NCBI RefSeq assembly: GCF_014633365.1
Contig: NC_068351.1
Location: forward strand, 4,388,879 to 4,452,878
DNA: 64,000 nt
Origin: Diospyros lotus
Lineage: Eukaryota; Streptophyta; Magnoliopsida; Ericales; Ebenaceae
Direction: 5' to 3'
Each line of letters begins with the position of its first letter. The first letter of the stretch is position 1. Of this stretch, positions 24,478-36,700 are shown piece after piece. The position numbers and the translations under genes were made by a program. Under the pieces are notes generated by a model. The model was not told where the DNA came from, made no database searches, and saw only the letters and a program-made list of their open reading frames with translations.

Positions 24478-25306
24478 TAGTTTGGCTATGCGTTTTTTTT
24501 TAAATCTTTCAAATTGGATAGTGTTTAAACTAGTTATAGCGTTTAAGTTTTGTAACGTTTAAACTGATAATATGTTTGGATAAATGTGCTCTTAACCTAA
24601 TAGTTAATAATTATGTGTGTAGTTTGAAAGAGCTGATAAACTATTAAAATTTGATAAAAAAATAAAAATAGATATATTATTAAATAATATAAAATTTTAT
24701 CATTAAATGTTAATAAATTATACATAATTATTAAAAATATATTAAGATTATAAATTAGATATATTGTATATGTTATATAATAATAAAATATATTATTATG
24801 TATTATTGTTATATATATATATATATAAAGTTCGGCCATGGCAATAGTGCGGAGGAGAAGCACGGATGGAGGAGATAAGGGCGATGGACGGTCGACGACG
24901 CGATAGGAGCAACGACCAACGATGCGATGGGAGCAGCAACTGATGCGAGCGAGGCTGCCAGGAAGCAGCTGGTGAGGGCGATGACGATGGTTGACGGTGA
25001 AGGCCGGAATAATTGAGAAGGAAAAAGGTAGGAGGCAAAGGTTGAAGAATAAGGGTATAGCTGAAAATAAGCAAAAATGATGAGAGTAAGATGGTAAATT
25101 ACTTGGTTAACCCAGCTTATAAATGAACAATTTTTTGCAAAAGTTACTCTCCAATGGCTTTTGTAAAACGTTACTATCATAACGTTTAAACTAGTTAGCT
25201 TAAACACTGGTGAAGTGCGTCCAAACAGTTCACCAGTTTTTCTCAACAGTTTATAAGTTATATATATAATTTATAAACGATCAAACTATTTTGCCAAACG
25301 AAGCAT
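24478..25306. mobile_element. Long imperfect inverted-repeat element with a GC-rich core
   Basis: The left arm (about 24515-24590) reads GTGTTTAAACTAGTT...GTAACGTTTAAACTG. The reverse of the right arm (about 25165-25225) reads GTGTTTAAGCTAACTAGTTT...GTAACGTTT, and GTTTGGC/GCCAAAC lies near the outer ends (24480-24486, 25291-25298). The centre (24833-25010) is sharply GC-richer than everything around it and looks like passenger DNA. This suggests a non-autonomous DNA transposon, perhaps with a captured fragment. The target duplication is not resolved. Confidence 0.45.
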
Positions 25307-27480
25307 ATGTTAGTCCTGCGAGCGTCTAGTAAAGTTTGTAATTTTGTATAATATTATACATTCAGTTTCAATATTTTATGTAATTTTATTATTATAAGCA
25401 CTATTAATATTATAGTTTTGGTTCAACAAATGTATAATATATCAAAATTAAATGTATAATAAAATACATAAATTATACTCTTTCTTTCCTTTTGTTTTTC
25501 TAAGAATAATACTCTTTAGTTGTTGGTTTGGCAATTAACATTTTTAATCAGCGGCTGCGAATGTATTGCCTCCGTGCAATGCAATTTGATGTGGCTGGGC
25601 TGGCAAGTGGCAACCCGAACAGTTGAGTCCATTTGAATATCCCAATGTGAATTAATCAATTCATTTAGAAACCAGGTTCATCGAACATTGCCGCTGCCTT
25701 CAACTACTTTATCTTTAAGGTGTCGTCAGAAAATATCTGCTCATCGCTTCATATACATTGTATATGGCCATTTGAGCTAGTTTCTTAATCCCCACTCGTG
25801 GGCACTTGATTTGTGATCCGATTCCTCCTTCCAATGGTTGTTTAATTAATTTTGTGTATCCACGCAACAAGCTCTAATGCTTCTTATTTATTGGACAAGG
25901 GCATATCTGCGAATTGTGCTATTTGATAAATTTTTATGAATAATTGAATTCTTTATAAATATAATGAGTTTCATCTACCTACTATTTTACTCCTAAGATT
26001 ATGTTTGTAGATAAATTAAAAGGGAAAAGTCCATCTTTTTAAGGTTTAGACAAAATTTTGAGTGATATATTTGATTTTTAAGGTAATTATAAAAAATACT
26101 ATTGATATTTAAGAAAATACACCTAAATTTTAATATAATGTTGTAATTTATCTTTTACTGTTAATTAATCTCATTAAAAATTAAAAAATAATCAAAATAT
26201 ATTTATATTTAAATTATTTTTCATTTACATTTATCTCTCATATCAAATTTGTCATTTGTTTCTCTTTTTTTAAATGATTAGTGAAATGGCCCAAACGATA
26301 GCGATAAGTTATTTTATTTTATCTTTTTATGTTATAGGTTTGACCAAGCTAAAACATGACTCTGTTAAACATTTGTTTTTTATTATCTCTCTATATTTTG
26401 AGTTTGATAAAACCCATAACCCTCTTTCTTGTTATTTATTTATTTATTTATTTAGTGCTTAAATTTATTGTTGGGATATGATGAATCTAGATGGGTTCAC
26501 CACATGTTGGTCTTAATTCATTGGCTTCATTGACACCGTCCATGTTGAACTCAATAAATTCCGTTCGATGTTGATTAAATTTTTGTATTTTAATATTTAA
26601 TAAAAAAGAATTAAGTGTAAATTAGACATTTTATTCCTTTATTTAACAGTAAGAGTAGTTATTACTATTTTTTAAATATCATAATTTTTTAATAATTTTG
26701 CTAAACTTGAAGAGTGTTCTTTACAATATTTTCTAAGTTTTTAATTATCTATTAATGACTTTTCATTCAACTCAGTTTTTTAACCAATGTAAATAATTTT
26801 TGATAGATTATAGATGATTGTATATCATTGGTTTATTTATTTATTTATAAATCGTCATTAAACATGATGAATGACCCTTTAAATTTTATACAATACAGAT
26901 GCTTGAATTAAAGAACTTTACTCTAATCTAGAGCTCAACTTATATCAATTGTGACATGAATAAACTTAATAAAAAAAGTATAAATATGTCAATTGTTTTG
27001 ACACATTGTTTCTTGATATCTCTAAAACTTTGACAATTACATGATATCTTGACAAGTGATCTTGTTATTATTATAAAATGTTGATAACATATTATTTGTT
27101 GTGCGGACACGGTATCACTTGAAACAATTATTGTTGTAAAAAAGTGTTTTTTTAATGCTATTAACTTATTGGAGGACTAGTAGTGTTTTATATAAATTCG
27201 ATTCGACTCTAATCCAATGAAGGCGAGAATGGCGAAGTAAAATCCGTCCCACGTTAATTCAGAACGCGTATGTCTCACGTGCAAAAGCCACCGATTTAGA
27301 CAACAAACCCGAAAAAAAGAAAAATATTATTAGTATATCTTTGTGTATTTTTTAGACTACATAAAGATGTATTAATGATAAAAAAATCCTCGATGAGGCG
27401 CATGTGAGGCGTAAAATATTTTAGTCATAATATCCTCTTATGTAGTCTAAAATGTATAAAATAAAAAGAAATGGTATTAC
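25307..27480. other. AT-rich intergenic DNA upstream of CTR1
   Basis: No gene or bounded repeat seen. The last few hundred bases (about 27200-27757) become less AT-rich and should hold the CTR1 promoter and 5' UTR, but I cannot place a TATA box or transcription start. Confidence 0.5.
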
Positions 27481-27757
27481 GTCATGGTGGGAACGTGAAG
27501 GCTCCGGATGCCAATCGCCGTCCCCCCAAAATTAATTAAAGGGGAATATTTATTAATTAACCATCAAATTTTGAATATTATTACGATTACGCCACTGCTC
27601 CGTCATCTCTCACTCCGACAACACTAGCAATCAAAATTATAGGGATAGAGGAAGAAATATGGAGCGAGAAAGTACGCAAGGTCGAACCGCCCTCTGAAAA
27701 TGGCGATTTGTAGGGTTTTGTGAGGGTACACTTCGTGTGGTTTTCGGAGTTTCTTCA

Positions 27758-30700
27758 ATGGAAACGCCTGGTAGACGGTCGGATTACACTTTGCTGAGTC
27801 ATCTCCCCGACGACGACGACGACCACCGCCACCACCACCAGCCGCTGCAGAAGATCTCCGCCGCAGCTGGCGGCGGCGCGGGATTCGATTGGGAACTGGT
27901 TGATCATCGGATGGCGCAGCCGCCGGCGAGGATCCCGGCGGGGGCGTTCCCATCGTCGATCGGGCTGCAAAGGCAGTCGAGCGGGAGTAGTTTCGGCGGG
28001 AGCTCGATGTCCGGGGACTACTACTTGCCGCCCGGCGATTCTGATGTGTTTGGCCACGTTCATGACGATGTTTTCAAGGTCAGCGGTGGCGGTGGTGGAG
28101 AGTGGAGGTTGAAGACGGCGGAGACGGGGGGCGGCGGCGGCTGGGGATCGTCGTCGTCGAAGAGCTGGGCGCAGCAGACGGAGGAGAGTTATCAGTTGCA
28201 GCTTGCTTTGGCGCTCCGGTTGTCGTCCGATGCTACATCTGGCGATGATCCCAATTTTTTGGATCCCGTGCCGGACGAATTGGCGTCGCGGTCGTCGTCT
28301 TCGTCTGGTTCTGCTGAATCCATGTCGCACAGATTCTGGGTAGGGTTTCTCATGGTTTCAGTTTTATTGCTCTTGGTTACAATTTCATTTACCTGGTACG
28401 AGGTCTTATGGATCCGATTTAGGTGTTAATTGGGTCGATCTTTCAGTTAGAATGTTAGGGTACAATGTGAAACTCATATTTGCCAACATTTTTTATTTTA
28501 CTCAGAAGTATCTGCCTTATATTGGATGCCATAGAATAAACAAGTAGAAATACCCCTCAATTGCTAGTTTAAGAGTATTCCCTTGAATGCCAGTGGACGG
28601 GAAAACTTGCCCATCTGTGAGTGAAACGCACTGCTTAGCACAGATTTACGGACGGTTGGGTTCTGAAGTCAGTGGCCATGATCTTAGAATTGAATGCCTC
28701 AGCCATGATCCTTTACATTTGTCTCAACAACTATGCTATTATAAGTTGTCAAATTTGCCTGCTACATGCGTATAGATGTAACTAGCTTATGAACATAAAC
28801 CCACACATTTATGTTCCCGTGGGGAAATTCTGTACAATCAATTTGGAATGGGACCATAGAACTATTTGTGTTGGTTGTCAACCTGACTGACTTTTCCCAA
28901 AAAAGCAAAGAGCATAGTGCACTGTCTGACTGACTTCTTGGCCAGCACCCCAATACTTACTCATTTATTTCAAGAAAAAAATATCTCTCAGAACAGAACA
29001 ATACATTCTCAATATTTTCCATTCCTCAACGCTTGATCTAAAATCCTTTTTATAAGAAATGTACTTTGTGCTTTCATGGATGATATGGTGCAGCTCTGCC
29101 TTGTATTACGTCCATTGAACCTATAATCCCACTAGGATTTGTCATTGCATCCTTTTAGGCTCTTGATCAAGATGTGCAGGGAGATTTATCCTATACTTCC
29201 GAGTTGCTTGGGTTCAAAATCTTCTATGCATTCTCATCAATTTGCAGTAATCCCTTGCATAGGATTTTTTTATGTATTGGGGCGTGAGAGTCCTTCCTTG
29301 CTTGGGATTGTTCTCTCTGATGTGGGCCTATCCTACTCTTTCATAGTGGTCAACATCCAAAACACTTCATCTTTCAGTAACAATAAACACCCAGCCTGGG
29401 GAAAAAAATCCTCCGTGAGACTTCCAGAATTAGTAGTAGGCATCTGACAAGGGCCTTTTATTTGGGGACAAACTACCCTATCCCTTCAGTGTTTTTGGGA
29501 TTACATAATGAACACTCTTAGTTGGCAATGTCCTGCATTTCTTTAAATTGATTACTTGATTAGAGATTCCAAAATCTTTTATATGATCTTATGGATTTGC
29601 TGCTTTGTATTTTCTATTTTGTTTCTCTGCTATGCAAAAACCTATTAAATTAGTGATTATCAAATTCTTTTTCTTATTTACCTTTTCTTTTTTGTTTCAT
29701 CAATGGAAAAATGTTCTAAATGATTTCCAACATTGAGATTCTCACTCTTAACTTATTCAAAAAAAGACAGGAAAAGAAAATCCTTATGCATATGATTTGC
29801 TCATCTGTTTATTGCTTGTATCTCCCCTGGCACAATGTCATGTGATAAATGTGCATTATGTTGTGATATTATCATATGATGTTAGTTTAATGTGAACTAC
29901 GATTGACATATCATGTTTTGAGATGTAATATATATATCAGGTCAATGGCTGTCTGTCATACTTTGACAGAATTCCTGATGGCTTTTATACAATTCATGGG
30001 ATGGATCCATATGTATGGACTGTTTGCACTGATCTGAAAGAAAATGGTCGCATTCCTTCAATTCAATCACTAAAGGCTGTTCATCCTAGGATGGATTCTT
30101 CTATTGAAGTAATTTTGATTGATCGGTGCAATGATCCCATCTTAAAAGAACTACAGAACCGGATTTGTAATATCTCTCTCAGTTGCATCACTACAAAAGA
30201 AGTTGTTGACCATCTTGCAAAGATAGTCTGCCATTGTATGGGGTGAGTTTTGATATGGCTGTTAAAAACAGTCTCTGAACAATTATTTGTAAAGAGAGAT
30301 GGGGCGGGAAAGGCTTTTGGAATACTCATTTCACTTTTCACTTTTATATGTATTTTTTCTGACCAAATGTTATTGCCATCACAAGGGGTACAGCTTCAAC
30401 CGGAGAAGATGACTTTGTTCCCATCTGGAAGAAGTGCAGCAATGATCTCGAGGACCGTTTGGGATCTGTTGTGCTGCGGATCAGTAGCCTTCCTGTTGGT
30501 CTTTGCAGACACCGTGCTTTGCTATTCAAAGTACATCTCAAGTCTCCAATATTTACTTAATTTTGCAATCTTGTGTATTTCTCAGTTCACCTAACCAGGG
30601 GTTATTGCAATGCCTCCACTTAATGGAACTTTTTGAGCTACTGTTGGACAAATTTACTTTGCTTTATTGAATTACTCTTTGATAGGACTATTATATTGTT

Positions 30701-33700
30701 TTTTCATGCCTGTTGCACCCCTCCCCCACCCCACCCACCCCCACCCCCCGCCCCCCCCCCCCAAAAAAAAAAAAAAAAAAAAATCCATTATGAACTCCTG
30801 CTATCTCTCCTTTTCATTGTCAAAGATTTCAAAATGAGACTGCAGTACTGTCTTCCATGGGTTAAAGTTAAAAATTTATGTTATTTGAAGACCAACGGTA
30901 TGTTTTCAACTATTGATTTTTTGCAGGTTCTAGCTGATACAATTGATTTGCCATGTCGAATTGCCAAGGGCTGCAAATATTGTATGAGAGAGGATGCTGC
31001 CTCTTGCCTCGTTCGCTTCGGGGTTGACAGGTAATCTAGGATATGCTGTTGTCTCAATTCCCATTTTAATTTTAATTGTATGTAAGAATTATACATCAGA
31101 TCTTCCTGATTATGGATACCTTAAGCCTTACTGATGTGGTTTCACATAATCTCATTCATTGATGTTGTAACTATATTTTGTATAATCACGTTTTTGGGAG
31201 GTGAGTGTCATGCTACTTCAATTTTCTTGTGTTGTGTTATTTTCTAAAATTTTAACGTGGAACTACTTTTACACTTCACTTCAGGGTGTATATTTGTACA
31301 TTGTTCCCTACCTTACAATAGCTTTACATTCTCTCATTTACCATCAATTAATTTCCTCTCTCCTGAGAACTTGTGCATAGTTGAAGTGGCATTGACATGT
31401 TTTTAACCTTTTCCAATAAGCCGGAACTTGTGTTTGATTTGACAAGTTTGAACACAATTTCAACTTTTTCCCCCCTTCTGGGAATTGTAGTTAAAAATAT
31501 TCAGTTTGGCAATGTGGCTCAATAATTAAGATGTAGGTATGTTAATATGTCATATTTGGGTGGGCAAACAAAATGTTCATGTCCAAAGAAGACACTATCT
31601 GCAGCTTTAGATTTCAGGTCAGGTGCTTTTTGAACAAAATTTAAGCTGGGTTAATAGCTAGTAGCCTAGCACTACCATCCCACCGCCTTGCTTTCTGTTG
31701 ATTCTTTTGTTTCGTCAAGACATTTCTTTTGTTCTAAAAGTGAATGGATGGATCTGTAGTCATGAAGTTTGAGATTTTCTTTTGTTTTCTTTGGCGAGGG
31801 AGGTTGTGGAATCACAAATTGCCCTTGCATTTTTTTGTTTTGTTGCATGCAGAATGAATCCTGTTATCACATAATCAATTTTTTTAATTGTATAAATTGT
31901 ATTTGCTCCTCTAGGCCACACTATAGAAAAAAAGAGGAAATTTATTACAGACGTTCAAAATGTCTCATAAGTGTATTATTGGTGCTAATGTTATCCATGT
32001 ATTATTGTAGGGAGTATCTAGTTGATTTAGTTGGGATGCCTGGATGTTTGAGTGAACCTGATTCTTCGTTAAATGGCCCATCTTCTGTATCAATTGCTTC
32101 ACCGTTGCGCTTCCCGCGATTCAGACAGGTTGAACCTCCAATTGATTTCAGGTCACTGGCAAAACAATATTTCTCTGATTGTCAATCACTTAGTAATATA
32201 TTCGATGAGGCTCCCACAGGTAATTTCTTTAGTTCTTGAACATTTTGTTTACAATTTTTTATGCTTGTTTATTTGTGATGCCTAACCAAAAAAAAAGAAG
32301 TTTTGACTTCTCTTGCTTCCCCCGCTTCAAGTTAGGGTTGTTTTGTACAATAACAAGAAACTTTAATTCAACTAGTGGGTTCGGCTTCATGAATTATAGT
32401 TTCCCCAGCTATCTCTATCTATAGCTATGTCTTTTGTAAGACCATTGTGTGAAGTCTTTAAGTTGAGACTCGAACAGAACAAAGATTAGAGGGAGATCAA
32501 GGGAGAGAAGGGGGTTTTGGAGGGAGAATTTGAAAGAGAGAATCAAGAGGGGAGAGAAATAGGAGGGAAAGAATTATGTTATTTCTCAACATGAACTCCC
32601 ATCTTCTTACATCTTAGCCTTATACGTCCTTTGCCACAAAGTTCTTTCATTCCACCCCTTATTTTTCTCTCATGTTCAAATCATTTTGATCGTGTCTTGC
32701 ACATCTTATTTTCAATAGGAGCTTCTCCAACCTTATTATGCACAACCTCATTCTAATTTTAGGTTTCCTCTACGGCCACACACCTAGTGTACTTCCATCT
32801 TAGTTATGCTCATGCTTTTCACATATTGGTACTTAACTCCTAATATTTTGAGCCTTCAATAAGTGTGGCCTTGTCGTACGATAAAACTTTTCTTTTAGCT
32901 TTAAAAAGATTTTATGGTTGTATAGAGAATGTTGGGCACAATTTTTCATCTTTAACCATCTTCTATGTGTAATATCCTCTATATCACCTTTTCATTTTGA
33001 GCAGTTGATTTGAGATATCTAAATTGATCTTTTATAGGAATAACTTGGCCTTCAAGTCTCACCATATCGTCCACACTTCTATTTGTACTGAATTTACACT
33101 CCATACATTTGGTTTTTGACCAACTTTGAAGTCTTGGATTTGAAGGTGTTCCTCTGTAATTGAAATTTAAGATTCATGTCTTTTTTGTCTCATCTGCCAA
33201 GGCAGTATCAGTTGCAAATAGCATACAGTAAGGCGCCTCTTATTTTGTGTTTTGTAATTCCTATTTTTTCCCTTTCTTAAGTGGGTTGTCATGAGAATAT
33301 TGTATCATGGAAGCTGTTTTCATTTCTAGAACCATTTTTTCTTTTGTGATGAAATTAATTGTATGTCAAATCCTTGACCTGATAGAGGGAATTCTCTTTG
33401 ATCCAAGAGAGAATTCGCGAAAATAAGGGAGGAAATGTAGAATAGGGAGAGAAAAATAGAAAGAGAGAAAGAACGAGAAGTTTTGGAGGGAGAATTCAGA
33501 TTTCAATTATCAAATCATGCCTTCACAATGAGTTGGGCCGATCTCTTATACGACCACAACTTAGGATTGGCGCCAAAACAGTTGCAAAGTCCCTTCTAGA
33601 ATCAGTCAAGTTGCCTGATGGTTTACATACAACTTACACTGCTTGGAACCTTCTACCAGCAGGCTAATTCCTTCCAAAAATTACAATAATAGCTACAAAT

Positions 33701-36700
33701 AGCAACAAAGTAAAGGTTACAACCTCGGTACATGACAACTACCCCCTCCATCAATCATTTCTTGTTCTCAAGAAATGTGCATCAGGCTGGCTGAACTAGG
33801 AAACTACCTCAGCAGATTAGGTAAGTACTCCCAAGTGTCTGACTATGGGGAAGACCACTTGACCAGCACCTGGATAATTGGTGCCCCCTGTTTGTAGATG
33901 ATTCTCTTGTCTACGATAGCAGTAAGAACGACACGCCCTGCTTTCTCGTTGGCACTAGAAGGAAGTGTGTGGCTGACTCTCAGTGAGTCCACTCCTTTCT
34001 TGAGCAAGGATACGTGGAAAACAGGGTGTATCTGGGAGCTTTCTGGTAAATGCAATCTGTAGGCCACTGGCCCTACTCTTGCCAGCACTAGACAAGGCCC
34101 AAAAAATCTAGGGCTCAGTTTAGACACCGACTGCTTAGTAAGATATTTGAGTTGTTGGGGAGTTAGCTTTAGGTATACTTCCTTTCCTTCGGAGAATGCT
34201 CTCTTACTTCTTCTTCGGTTAGCCATTTGTTTCATTCTGTTTCGAGCCTTTGTTAGTTCAACCTTCAATAGTCTCACAACCTCCTGCCTTTGTTGCATAT
34301 AAGCTCCCACTTCCGCTACTGTTGGTGGTTCCCTTACTGTCGGTGGCAATGCTGGTTTGTATCCGTATAAAGCCTCGAAGGGACTCATATTTATGGAACT
34401 ATGGTGGCATGAGTTATACCACCATTGAGTTACTAATAGCCACTTGTGCCACCCTCTTGGCTGCATAAAACATAGACACTTCAGATAGGATTCTAGACAT
34501 TGATTCACCCTCTCTGACTACCCATCATTCTGTGGGTGATAGGCAGTAGACATATGTAGTTTAGTGCCTAGGGATTTAAGTAGCTCCCTCCAAAATGAAT
34601 TGGTAAAGACTTTGTCCCTATTTGATACTATGGATTGAGACACCCCATGCATCTTTACTACGTTGTCCAAGAAGACCCTTGCCACATCCTGGGTAGTGAA
34701 AGGATGGGACAGGCCTATGAAATGGCTGAATTTAGCAAACCGATCCACTATTACGAGAATGCAATCCTTCCCTTCTAACCTTGGTAGTCCCTCAACAAAA
34801 TCCATAGTTACATTGGTCCAAGCTCCTTCTGGTACGGGCAGTGGTTGTAGTAGGCCGGGTTGGGCTATGGTCTCATGTTTGCACCTCTTGCACACATCAC
34901 AAATTTCTTGAGCTGTGGCCAATAGAAAATTTGTTTTACCCTCCTGTAGGTGTTTTGGATCCCAGAATGACCTCCCAGTGGGGAGCTGTGAAGTGATTGG
35001 AGGATCTGGTTCCTTAAAGTCATATTTTCCCCAACCACCAATCTTCCCTTGTATCTGATCAGCCCATTAGATAGAGCATAATTAGGTCTACAATCTCCAT
35101 TAACCCTCATTTGTTCTAACAACTCCTTGACCCATGTCCCTTGTTGGTAACTCTCGATGACCTCCTGGACCCAATTTGGTACTACTAAGGTGATGGCATC
35201 CAATGTTCCCCCTTCATGGCAGCAGGATAATGCATTCGTAGCCACATTTTTTTTCCCCCTTCTATACTGTATGATATAATCTAGCACCATCAATCTTGCC
35301 ATACCCTTCTTTTGGAGATGAGAGTGAAGTTTTTGTTGTGGGAGGAACCTAAGGTTCTCGTGGTTAGTTTTAATAATGAACCACCCTCCTTCTAAATAAT
35401 GTCTCAACTTCCCCATTGCCATTAAAACCGTTAGGAGCTCCTTGTCATATATACTGAGCCCTTGGTGTCTAGGGCTCAAGGCTTGGTTGAGAAAAGCCGG
35501 GGTCTACCCTCCTGAGAAAGTATTGCCCCTATGCCCACCTCACTGGCATCAGTCTCCAAAGATAAAGGCTTGCTAAAATCTGGTAGCCCAAGTATTGGGA
35601 CTTCACACATAGCCCTCTTTACTTGTTCAAATGCTTCCTTCGCCCTCCAATCCCAGTTAAACCCCTCCTTCCTCAGTTGATTAGCGAGTGGTTTACTGAT
35701 CGACCCATAATCCTTCACGAATTTATAGTAGTATCCGGTTAGTCCCAGAAACCCCCTCAAGGCTCGGATATTAGTGGGCTTAGGCTAGGCAGTAATGGCC
35801 TCAATCTTCTGAGGGTCAGTTCCAACACATGCTTTAGATATAACATGCCCCAAATACTCAATTTGTGCTTGTGCAAAAGCACACTTAGACCTTTTGAGGT
35901 ACGACTGGTTGAATTGCAAGACCTGAAAAGTAGTCTTAAGGTGTTCTAAGTGTTGGTCAAAAGAAGAGCTATATATCAAGATGTCATCAAAGAATACTAA
36001 GATAAATTTTTTTGAGATATGGTTCAAAGATTTGGTTCATTAATGTTTGGAAAGTAATCGGGGCATTAGTAAGGCCAAATGGCATCACCGTGAATTCATA
36101 GCGCCCATGATGAGTTCGGAAAGCGGTCTTTGGAATATCAGATGGGTTCATTCTTATTTGGTGGTAACCTGAGCGTAGGTTGAGTTTAGAGAAAATTGAG
36201 GCGTGTTTGAGCTCATCAAGTAGGTCCTCAATGATAGGTATTGGAAATTTATCTTTGATGGTGATGGCGTTTAGTCGTCGATAATCGACACAAAAACACT
36301 ATGTTCCATCTTTCTTTCGGACCAAGAGGACATGAGAGGCAAAAAGGCTATGACTTGGTCTAATAATTGATTGGGAAAGCATATCCCTCACCAACTTTTC
36401 AATTTCTATTTTCTGTTTGGGAGGGTATTGATAAGATCTTACGTTGACTGGTTCAACATTTGGCTTTAGGGGAATGGAATGGTCTAGGGGTCGCTTAGGT
36501 GGAAGTGACTTAGGATCTACAAACAGGTTGTGATATTCAACTAGTAATAACTCAAGTGAGGTTAGATTAGATACCTGCCATACCTCATGTGGCTGATTTT
36601 GGCCATTTCTTGAGTGATTTCTCTTTGTCTCCTCTCTGTCTTCCCTTTCTTCTTTGGCCTCAATCGAGAACAGATGTGCCACTTGGGATATTTTCTTTCG

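Noticed and set aside
24796..25246. Overlapping minus-strand open frames (92 and 145 codons)
   Set aside because: They lie in the GC-rich core and arm of the inverted-repeat element, two frames are open at once, and neither resembles a known protein.
27755..28330. 191-codon minus-strand open frame over CTR1 exon 1
   Set aside because: It is the antisense shadow of a GC-rich coding exon, is Arg-rich as such shadows are, and the plus strand matches CTR1 throughout.
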